A stretch of 64,000 nucleotides of DNA from Mesostigma viride (taxonomy: Eukaryota > Streptophyta > Mesostigmatophyceae > Mesostigmatales > Mesostigmataceae), in NCBI GenBank assembly GCA_009746045.1, contig RPFO01000264.1, positions 558,001-622,000 on the forward strand, in the 5' to 3' direction. Positions within the stretch are counted from its first letter, which is position 1. Each line of letters opens with the position of its first letter. Below are positions 56,255 through 64,000 of this stretch, one piece after another. The notes beneath the pieces were generated by a model that worked only from the letters and a program-made list of their open reading frames with translations, searched no databases and was not told the DNA's origin. A program made the position numbers and the translations under genes.

Positions 56255-57616
56255 CCTTCAAACTCAGTGCACATCATTATCAAGTTGGTTATTGTAGCAC
56301 CATGCTGGGGGCCCAGCATACTCGAACACAAGGTGTTGCCCCTCTTAGCAGCGTGGGCAGGTGGGTGGGAGCTGAAAAGAGGCCTCCCTACGTCCCCTAC
56401 ACCACTCTAAGTACTGACTATCATTCACATTGCGCCACGCAGGCCTGCCGGCTGGCGCAGGTACAACAAGGTGTATTGACTGCCCATCACAGTTGCGCCA
56501 CGCCTGGCGGCTGGCGCAGGTAACAAGGTCTAGTGACGTACGTTAGAAGCTACCTAGGCCTGCACTCCGGAACCACACTCAGCCTCGGCACAAAAAGGGC
56601 CGGCCGGTGCAGCACTTGACCCTCGTGACAAGCGCTAGTCTTACGCTACCTACGGCAGGTCGGTCCCCTTTGAGCCCGTCCACGCGTCATATAAAAAATG
56701 AGCGAAGCTCAGCAAATACATTTCTTGTTTTTGGTCCATTGGAGTTCCTTCCCACCAAGAGAAGCATTTATTTTACATTTTTGTGTGCTAGGCTTTATAC
56801 GGATAGCCTATACCTTACCTTCAAACTCAGTGCACATCATTATCAAGTTGGTTATTGTAGCACCATGCTGGGGTCCCAGCATACTCGAACACAAGCAAGG
56901 TGCATGTTGCCCCCACACCTCCTTCCTGCATGGCCACCAAGGCTGTCGCCAACCTTGGTGCCGAGTTTCTTTCCGCCCATGGCCCCCCTTCTGCACGCTG
57001 CCACGGCTGTACTGCCGCCCCCGTGTGGCCGCTACATACGTTTTCCCGGCGGACGCAGGGCGGCACCCTTGTCGTCCCCCCCGTTAGGGCGGCGGTTTCC
57101 AGCGGCTGCTCATTAGGCCTTACGCCCCCGGACCGTCTCTCACAAGCCCAGGACCCATCACCTGAGCCCCACCCCCGAGGCTGGGATTTCATGGCATTGA
57201 AACCTTTGTGGCGAGACCATGGCATTGAACCCTCTACCCTACCAAGGCCTTGGCTTGGAAACTGCTTATATAGCCAAGGCGCCCTGACCAGGGCTTGTGT
57301 TGTTGTAGGAATTTTTTATGGCATGCATAGATATGCCCCCCTGGCTGAACCGAACTCTTTATTGCTTTTCCTATAATGCATCATACAGGATAAAAACAAA
57401 TGCGGTAAAACAGCCAGAATTGCAGCCTCGCCAGGCGAGCATTCTCTGCTGAAAAAACTGGGCAATGATGAAGAGCGCGCTCCTCCCACCAAGATTTGCT
57501 CCAGCCCCGCATCCTCCCCGAAACTCCCGTCTGGCCACAGGCCGAAAGATCGGGTCCGCTGTCAGGCTCCTGGCAGTTATGGGCTACCCTGGCACCCCGC
57601 GCTAGCCATCCCCACG
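56255..57616. other. Spacer with duplicated segments; no gene recognised
   Basis: 56715-56900 is a near copy of the DNA flanking the copia element (49993-50087 joined to 56255-56345) and represents the unoccupied site. Around 56430-56525 a segment with TTGCGCCACGC..GGCTGGCGCAGGTA occurs twice. Frames up to about 170 codons in 56607-57376 have no domain and overlap on both strands. Confidence 0.5.
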
Positions 57617-57624
57617 TTTAAGGC

Positions 57625-58954
57625 CAGTGTATAATCATACTCAATACGCTATCGTACGCGGCCCAGGTGTATAATGTATAATACGCTTCATACGGTGTAT
57701 TATACGCTAATCGTACGCTAACCCCTTAAAAGTCTGTTTTTGCATGGTTTTGATGATCATTCATCAATCTGACCAACCCAACATGTTCTCCAGCATCACA
57801 AGTTTGGCTTTATATGCCACATTATCACATGGCCTTGCCAATGTCGTCACTACCTAGAACAACAAGCGCTGTCCCTAATGAATAGTTACTCAATAAAAGC
57901 ACAACAAAACGTCAAGTTTATATTCAACTAGGGGTACTGAATAAGACATTTTGCCAGAAATAAGACACATTGCCTACTCATCGTAGGCCGGCCATTACTA
58001 ATGGTTCTGCATGAAGCGAGGATACAAAAGGCTTTATGGCTGGCATGCATGCAGGCTAACAAAGTGCACCGGATGGCCCAGCAGTAGTGCGCCCAGAGCC
58101 GGCCATGCCGCAGGAGCTGGCCGGCATGAGCGGACTGCCACTCGGAGGCGTCGGTTTCTACAAGGTCAGTAAGCTTGCCTTTGGCTGCCGCCCGCGCATC
58201 ACGGCCTGCTTCCCGGCGTCACTACCCGCCTTTCTCTTCCTGGCCTTGTCATCCTTCTCCGCCTGCTCCCTCAACAGCTTGAGACGCAATGCCTTGGGCG
58301 GCTTCGAGCATGGGCACACTTTCGCATCCTTGGCATACGTGCCGCCCATGATATGGCACCTTCCTCGGGTAGAAGAACCCTTGAAATGTGCCTTGCATTC
58401 TGAGCACGTCATTTGGTAGTTATTTGTCTGCTGCCCATCCTTGAAGACACGCTCTTTGCTAACATATGTCCAAACATCCTCAGAATCAGCCTCTAACTCG
58501 TCGGCCCCATCATCATCATGGTCCATCTCCTCACTCTCCGTATAGCCATGGCGCCTGTTGATATGCTACGATAGGTACGTGACCACCGCGATCTTGCTGG
58601 CAGACCGCGATCTTGGCACATTTTGTCTTCTTAAACGGTGCCTTGACTGCCTTCCTGTCCTGCCAATACACGCAGCCATATGCATTGATCTTGGCCAAGT
58701 GGCACCTTGCTGCTCACTTGTTTCTACTACTCGGCGCGCCGCAGCCTATAGTCTAGAAACTTCCGCTTCACCCGAGCTGTTAACTGATGCCGGAGCCAAA
58801 AATACGCAAAAAAGGCAAAAAAATACGGGATACGCAAGAAATACCCTAAAAATACGGGGCGCGTACGAAAGTACCCCGTTTTCGTACGCGCTGCTCGCGT
58901 ATCGCATATAATACGCGCGATACGGCGTATAATACGGCGTATGATTATACCCTG
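57625..58954 (-). mobile_element. hAT DNA transposon, internally deleted
   Basis: An 8-bp target TTTAAGGC is at 57617-57624 and 58955-58962. Termini CAGTGTATAATCATAC and the complement of CAGGGTATAATCATAC form 16-bp inverted repeats, with the CAG-start and 8-bp duplication typical of hAT. TACG/ATACGC-rich subterminal repeats occur at both ends (57640-57720, 58800-58945). The only recognisable coding part is a BED-type zinc finger (58158-58526); the catalytic RNase H-like domain and C-terminal dimerisation region are absent, so it is non-autonomous. Confidence 0.87.
58158..58526 (-). pseudogene. hAT transposase N-terminal fragment with BED-type zinc finger
   Basis: A 122-residue frame from ATG 58526. 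Acidic start, then DVWTYVSKERVFKDG, CSECKAHFKGSSTRGRCHIMGG and VCPC, the layout of plant-type hAT BED fingers (Trp, CxxC, FKG, then His and a later Cys). A Lys/Arg-rich tail follows. It would bind the element's subterminal repeats. No catalytic residues. Confidence 0.68.
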
Positions 58955-58962
58955 TTTAAGGC

Positions 58963-59355
58963 AGATTCGCCTCCACCTGTGATTCTTTCCACCGTAGCCG
59001 CTGGCCCTGGCCTGTATGGCTCCTTTCCTGACGTCATCCGACATAAAACGCAGCTTCCCCAGTGTCAGGAAGCTGCTTGCCGCACCCAGGGGTAGAGGGG
59101 AATCGTCAGTGGGCCCAGCGCCGGCAATCACACCCTTTTACCGTCAAATCGTAGAGCCCCCCACCCAACAACCATTACCGTGGCCTGTAACGGTTGGTGG
59201 AGAACATAAAGAAATTTATTGCAGGCCTCTCCACGCCCGGGGAGGCCGATAGCATTGTCTTACATTCAGCGCAGCCGCCATAGCGGCCAGCCGACCTTGC
59301 CAGCAAATGCTGGGATCAAGTTGCGAAGCTGAAAAGGCCGGCCTCCCTACGTCCC
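58963..59355. other. Spacer; no gene recognised
   Basis: Left flank of copia copy 2. Its end (GGCCTCCCTACGTCCC) matches 56373-56390, so this insertion site is also a member of the repeated flanking sequence. Target duplicate of copy 2 is likely GTCCC, but the other side is outside the window. Confidence 0.4.
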
Positions 59356-59700
59356 AGTTGAGTAACTCTAGAGCCCTAGGATCTGGCTCTAAGTTCCCCA
59401 TGTCCGTCCGCACGCCTTCCGCTAGCGTCCGCTAAGCCGCCGGCTATAATCCGGCGGTCCGATGCGGTCGACCGGTCTAAGGGCGGCGCCTAGGGCCGGC
59501 GCCACCTAGGCCCCAGTCCGGGGCCTTATCCGGGTCGGTACGGACAGCTAGCTTGTCCCACGGTTACGGCTAACCGGATAGGGTTTGCTGGCTAAGACAT
59601 AAACCAGTGGTGGGCCAGCTCCGACGGCAGTTCTCTGTGTTCACCTTATCCCAAGCTCAACGTGACCGACCGCCATAGCTGAGCCGGTCGGGCTTTAACT
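59356..59700 (+). repeat. Copy 2 5' LTR
   Basis: 345 bp, AGTT...AACT. Followed by the same 19-nt leader and ATG at 59720. The base before AGTT differs from that before the 3' LTR, fixing the border. Confidence 0.88.
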
Positions 59701-59719
59701 TGTATTCATAAAAATCCCG

Positions 59720-60895
59720 ATGGCTTCCGGTACACGGAGCCGCACAGGGGAACACACAGATACGCCAAGTGGCGAGGCCGCAGGGTCCGTCCTGCCACGC
59801 TTTAGTGCGGACGAGGCCACGAGGTTGATGCAAACCCTCGTGGCGCAACCTGAACTGGCCAAGCAGTTCAAGCATCTGATGCTTGCTGCTGACGATGCAC
59901 TGAATCGCGGCCCTCTCAAGCAAACGGAGGTGCCCGCGGATCTACCTGCCGACTATACGGCGGACGACGCAGCAGATTTTCTAGCTGCTCTCAAGCGTCT
60001 GCGCGATGGACGCGCAGACAAAGATTCGGAGCTGATTGGCAAGTTCCGTGCAGTATTCTGCAGTACAACAAAGCACCCAAACATTGCCAATCTAGTTCGC
60101 ATTGCGGACGGCAACAAACAAACCTGGGAAGTTTTTTACAACGGTCTAGATGCCCACTTGTCGCGGTCTAAGGAAGAGGCCGACGAGCAAGCCTTCAACG
60201 ACTTCGAGGGCTATGCAGTTAATAAGGCAAATTTGCCCGGGGCTGCACGTGATTTCCAGGTCTTCGTGCACAAGCACAAGCTGCTAGGTACTCTCAAGCC
60301 CATTTTCCTGTGCAATCGATTTCTCAAGAAATGCGACCTCTCGTCGGATGTGCATCTGACCATAGCGACGGAACTCAAAAAGAAGAGTGCCGTCAGTTTC
60401 GACGAGGGCATGCTGTATTTGATCTCATGCTTCAAGAGTGCGCAGTCCAAGCCGACTGCCTCGGCCGCTCTGCCATCCCTGCGCAAGGTGGATACCGGGG
60501 CGTCTTCTTCTTCAGGCGCAGAGGCTCCAATCACGCGGTCGGAGCTTACGGCCATCCTGAAAAAGGTCGTCGGCCACGGCAACAACGGGGGCCAGCGAGG
60601 GCGCAAGCGCGGGCATGGTGGCGACGCCAAGCAGGGTGATAATCCCCCGGCCAAGCGGAAGCAGGGGGCGTCTACTGACCGCAAGCAACGCTGTGAGCGC
60701 TGCTTCGGACGTCGCCATGTCCGGGATGACTGCCGAGTTCGCCCGGACCTGGAGCTCGAGGACAACCTTTGCCGCAAGTGCCACGACGTTCTGCGTGGTC
60801 ACAGCGTGGAGGCGTGCAAGGCCAAGCGCATCGTCGTCCACGGCACACGCGAGGAGTGGGCAGAGCGACGCCGGGGCAGCACGAAAGTCAGGTGA
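59720..60895 (+). pseudogene. Gag, copy 2 (frameshifted)
   Basis: Nearly identical to the first 380 residues of copy 1 Gag, including both zinc knuckles, but a 4-nt insertion near 60872 (GACGCCGGGGCAGC versus GACGGGCAGC) shifts it to a stop at 60895. The rest of the linker continues in the next frame (60897-61260) with a further change near 61255. Confidence 0.85.
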
Positions 60896-61261
60896 GAGCA
60901 CGCTCGATACCCCTTCTTTTGCTCAATGCGTCACGCTGAACCGGGCCGTCGTAGAGCCTGACATCGTTCCTAAAAGCAACGTGACTGCATCCTCTGTCTC
61001 ATTCCGTGATGTGCTCACGCAATCCGTTGATGCTGCTCTGGCTCTGTCGCGCCAGGATCACGTGCTTCCTGAGCACGGGTCTACAATGCGTGACCTAAGC
61101 AATGTGGTGTCTTCTAGGTCGGGTGTGTACAACGCCGAGCGATCAAGCACTACTGCAGCACCCCAGCTAGATACTGGGGCGGTTGGGCCTATGAGGAATG
61201 TTGTGACAGTGCAAGAGAATGCTGGGCGGGCAGATGTTCTCGGTACACACCACCCTATAGT

Positions 61262-62509
61262 GTGGATCTTCACATTGGCAAGGTGCTCACAAGGGCGGCC
61301 TTTCGTGCAGCTTCTGAAGCTGCCCAGTTAGCCAATGTCACTACCCCAGTAGTCACCCCACCTGTTGAGAATCCTGACAATGCCACTGCACCTCAGGCTG
61401 TCACCCTGAAACTGTTAGCATACCAGATGCACCGTGCATACGGGCATGAGGCCCAAGCCGAGGTAGAGGGGGCACACATGTTGGGGGCACCTTTATACAA
61501 CGAGCTGAAGAATGTGCGTGCTCAGTGTCCTGCCTGCATCAAGATCAGGAAGAAGTCGCGTAGGCGTCATGCCAAGACTCCACCCTTGGAGCGAGGGTAC
61601 CTTGTGGGGGATGTCATGCACATGGAAGGGGGGGACACCTATTTCATAGTCAAGGATAGGTTCAGCAAGGCCACCTACATTGAGCCGCTGCCTCACATGT
61701 TTGAGGCTGACCTGCACAGGGCTATCAAGATCAGCCTGGCTTTCTTTCATCCCGTAGTGGAGCTCATGCTAGACCAGCAGTTCCGCTGTGTGCAAGGTTT
61801 GCCGGGGATGGAGGCCGTGGTCATCGTGGGGCGTGAGGATCACGGCAATATGGGCATGATAGATCGCACTGTAAGCTATGTCAAGACTGTGGCAGCCAAG
61901 CGACAGGATAACCCACATGGCAAATCCTACGCGGTCAAGACGGCGTGGTGCAAGGAGCTCATGCATGTGTGCAACCATAGACACGTGCTCGATGTCAAGG
62001 GCTTTGGGCTAGTCACGCCTCGGGGGCTGTCAGCGGGCACCTACTCACCCGAGGTAGTAGAGGCATACCAACAGCATCTACAGGATACCGCCGCCAAGCT
62101 GCGGCTCAAGGATGCCACGCTGCCTGATTTGTCTAGCGCTTTTGAGGTCGGGCAGTTGGTCATGTTCCACAAGGAGAGCTCGCCCAGCGGCAAACGGGGC
62201 ACCATGCAGGGGCCTGGGGCCATCACAAAGTTAGACTGGCCGCTGCGGGTCATAGACATAGAGTGGAGTGATCGGGTGTATAGGGTACCATGGGCATCGG
62301 TGGCAGGCTATAAGCAAGGGGATAGCATGGAGAGTGAGCTGGCAGCCAACAGGGCACTGGGGTGGGTAGTGAAGGATAATGCGCCTGTCGTAGCATCTGA
62401 GGTGGTACCCCACGGGTCGCTCCCAGGGGCAGACACAGCTACACCCCCCCCTCCCCTGGGCCCCAATATGACCCCGTGGATGGGTGGGATGAGGATGGGG
62501 TGGGTTTGA
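61262..62509 (+). CDS. Integrase, copy 2
   Basis: Counting from 61262: HHCC finger with H57, H62, C89, C92 (HRAYGH, CPAC). Core: MHMEGGDTYFIVKDRFSKAT (120-139), LMLDQQF (D171), HGNMGMIDRTV (D201). Aligned by eye to copia integrases (HTD, SDNG, GVVER), the acids read E122, D171, D201 rather than D, D, E; all three are acidic but the first and last are exchanged. Both copies agree, so it is a family trait, not a point defect. The start codon is not real; the domain is made as the C-terminal part of Gag. Ends at TGA 62507-62509. Confidence 0.8.
   Translation: MDLHIGKVLTRAAFRAASEAAQLANVTTPVVTPPVENPDNATAPQAVTLKLLAYQMHRAYGHEAQAEVEGAHMLGAPLYNELKNVRAQCPACIKIRKKSRRRHAKTPPLERGYLVGDVMHMEGGDTYFIVKDRFSKATYIEPLPHMFEADLHRAIKISLAFFHPVVELMLDQQFRCVQGLPGMEAVVIVGREDHGNMGMIDRTVSYVKTVAAKRQDNPHGKSYAVKTAWCKELMHVCNHRHVLDVKGFGLVTPRGLSAGTYSPEVVEAYQQHLQDTAAKLRLKDATLPDLSSAFEVGQLVMFHKESSPSGKRGTMQGPGAITKLDWPLRVIDIEWSDRVYRVPWASVAGYKQGDSMESELAANRALGWVVKDNAPVVASEVVPHGSLPGADTATPPPPLGPNMTPWMGGMRMGWV
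62446..62452 (+). promoter_or_regulatory. Candidate -1 frameshift site (C CCC CCT)
   Basis: An 8-C run (62444-62451) followed by T gives C CCC CCT in the phase of the integrase frame. A -1 slip here enters the frame of the protease-RT-RNase H block, which has no ATG and is open across this point. The same heptamer is in copy 1 (minus strand, 53160-53166). Confidence 0.6.
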
Positions 62510-63598
62510 CGGGACCTAGTGCACGTAGTGACTCACCTCCTGTGCTAGCCACGGATAATGTGGGAGGCCCGCCTAGCGTGGCCTCGCCGGAGGGTCAGGG
62601 TCCTGCCCATGCGCCTCGCCCACCTAGGGACCTGGCTTCAACGGTCACGGCCTTGTGGCGTGCTCAGGCGCTTAAAGCGAAAGCTGCATCAGGGGTGGCT
62701 CAGGTCAAAACTCTCTCACAGGGGGTCAGGCCGGTTAAGTCAGCCTTGTTTCCTACGTGTAGACCGTGGCAGCTGGTGGCTGTGGACACGCAAGCATCCG
62801 TGTCTATTATCTCTCGTCGGGCAGCCACCCTGTATCCAGTGCTAGAGTCGCCGTACAAACCGGTGACCGACTTTGCAGGCACTTCGGCATATCAAGTTAC
62901 CGGGATGGTGGTGCTGCCGGTGTTGGGCATTGACACGCCGTTTCACGTCGTGGATGGCTACGAGGATGTGGCCTTGCTGGGCGAACCTTTCGTATCATAC
63001 CCGGGGTTCTCAGTGTCCGCTGACTTGCTGTCGGTCGCGGGGTGGGCAGCATCCCGCTTCGCGAGTACCACGCTCCATTGGGGGTGGTGGTCGGGCAGCC
63101 CGGCGTCGTGCGGCGCTTACCGATGGCGGCGTTTTCCACACCGCCGCTCGTCCAGTCCATCATTCAGCCTCAGGATTGGCACCCGCGCAGCTTCGGCCTC
63201 CACTCACACTCACTGGCGGCGGATAGCCCTGTGACGTGGGAGCAACTTGTCCTGGACTGTCAAGATCCTCTCAAGTTTGCTTTGTGGCGCGACGCGTTCA
63301 TTCGAGCCAAGGAGCAGTGGCGAGAGCGCGAGGTCTACCGAGGATTGGAGAGTGTGCCAGCCAGGGCCACGCGGTTGCGGTTGAAGTTCGTGCTCACCTA
63401 CAAGCCGGACGAGACCAACTCTTCGGTGGTGTTCCGGGACGTTGATTACCTCGTACTCGCTGAGGCGGCCTCCTGCATCACGCGTCTCCAGCACATCGCG
63501 AATTAACTCAATCCCGCGGATGCACTCACCAAGGAGGCGCGGGAGGCTGCCCCGCAGTACGCAGTGTCGCGCAAGCGCATGACGATGCAACACCCGTG
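62453..63598 (+). pseudogene. Protease-like, RT and RNase H remnant, copy 2
   Basis: Carries the protease-like domain (DTQASVSIIS) and the start of RT as in copy 1, with a frame change near 63040 (four G instead of five). At 63437 RT sequence (TNSSVVFR) jumps to RNase H sequence (DVDYLVLAEAAS), a deletion of the whole catalytic RT and most of RNase H. A stop follows at 63504 in place of Glu before LNPADAL. Not functional for reverse transcription. Confidence 0.87.
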
Positions 63599-63602
63599 AG
63601 CC

Positions 63603-63656
63603 ACACAGGGTTACGGCTCGGGCGCTTTATGAATACAGCCATAACTCACCCTGTGT
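63603..63656 (+). promoter_or_regulatory. Stem-loop after pol stop with leader complement in the loop, copy 2
   Basis: Stem ACACAGGG (63603-63610) with CCCTGTGT (63649-63656), inner pairs TTA/TAA and GGCT/AGCC, loop 63619-63636. TTTATGAATACA (63626-63637) is the exact complement of TGTATTCATAAA (59701-59712), the first bases after the 5' LTR. It begins just after the pol stop (63596-63598). Confidence 0.7.
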
Positions 63657-63978
63657 TGCTAGCATTCACGAATATCATGGTGGTAGTTTTTTTGGCTTGT
63701 CCTGACCATACCCTAGCCACGTTGGACGGTGCCTTGGGCCCGTCGGCGGGTCACTGGTCCTAATAAATGGGTCACCTTTTGTCTGGTGGCATAGTTGTTT
63801 TTTTTCTCGATACTTATTACATCACTATTCATGTGTGATCACAAGGGCGCGGGTCGATACCGTGGTGATTTTGACGGCCTTGAGGCCCCCTTGAGTTCCC
63901 TACCTTAGAGGGTTTTGTATGGTCTGCATTTGATGTAATTATTTTGATAATTAATCAAAGAACAAAAGAGTATGTCGG

Positions 63979-64000
63979 AGTTGAGTAACTCTAGAGCCCT
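63979..64000 (+). repeat. Copy 2 3' LTR (first 22 bp)
   Basis: AGTTGAGTAACTCTAGAGCC matches the start of the 5' LTR at 59356. Preceded by a purine-rich AACAAAAGAG tract and a short palindrome (TTGATAATTAATCAA), likely the plus-strand primer region. Confidence 0.85.

Larger units (their letters stand above)
59356..64000 (+). mobile_element. Copia-like element, copy 2 (3' end outside window, internally deleted)
   Basis: Same family as 50093-56249 but on the plus strand. 5' LTR 59356-59700; the 3' LTR starts at 63979 (AGTTGAGTAACT) and runs off the window. Relative to copy 1 it has lost about 1.2 kb from within RT to late RNase H (junction near 63437), has a 4-nt insertion in gag near 60872, a lost G near 63040 and a stop near 63504. 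It keeps the integrase frame continuous with gag's end. Confidence 0.9.

Overview
This window is a eukaryotic, transposon-dominated stretch. Evidence: a gene with GT-AG introns (14386-18276), several superfamilies of LTR, non-LTR, tyrosine-recombinase and DNA transposons nested in one another, and long tetranucleotide arrays. The host is probably a protist. A green alga is a reasonable guess from copia, DIRS and RLE-LINE content and a TGTAA motif near a LINE 3' end, but nothing here proves it. Only two cellular genes can be supported: a secreted PC-esterase-like protein (7045-8136, minus) and a four-exon aminoacylase-1 / M20 peptidase (14386-18276, plus).

Layout. 1-5797: degenerate Ty3/gypsy element on the minus strand (gag, protease, RT-RNase H, integrase running off the left edge). 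7045-8136: PC-esterase gene. 8830-9556: TIR element with TA target. 11.5-13.3 kb: minisatellite, a 1-kb (CCCT)n array and a foldback element. 14.4-18.3 kb: aminoacylase gene with repeat-filled introns. 18.4-21.9 kb: two decayed LINE copies in opposite orientation around a palindromic TTAA element. 22.7-25.1 kb: tetranucleotide arrays interrupted by a TIR element.

25.9-39.1 kb: a nested stack. A GC-rich restriction-like-endonuclease LINE, whose upstream coding part carries a PHD finger and a RING-H2 finger, is split by a TRIM-like LTR element (27587-29602, TSD ctccc) and by a gag-only LTR element (32348-38340, TSD gagtg). The gag-only element carries a TTAA-flanked DNA element in its 5' LTR and a 5'-truncated copy of the same LINE family in its 3' LTR. 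39.1-40.8 kb: a 206-bp near-perfect palindrome and a DIRS-type fragment with RNase H and tyrosine recombinase. 41472-49426: a tandem array (four LTRs, three internals) of a second gag-only element.

50093-56249 (minus) and 59356-64000 (plus, truncated by the window): two copies of an unusual copia-like element, separated by a hAT remnant (57625-58954). Its domain order is gag-integrase, then protease-like-RT-RNase H. The two coding blocks meet at a C-run that fits a -1 slip. LTRs start AGTT and end AACT, the leader is only 19 nt, and a hairpin just after the pol stop displays a 12-nt complement of that leader. This family is the best candidate for something undescribed.

Most frames are interrupted by single-base indels in homopolymers. 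These may be real decay or assembly errors; raw reads would decide.
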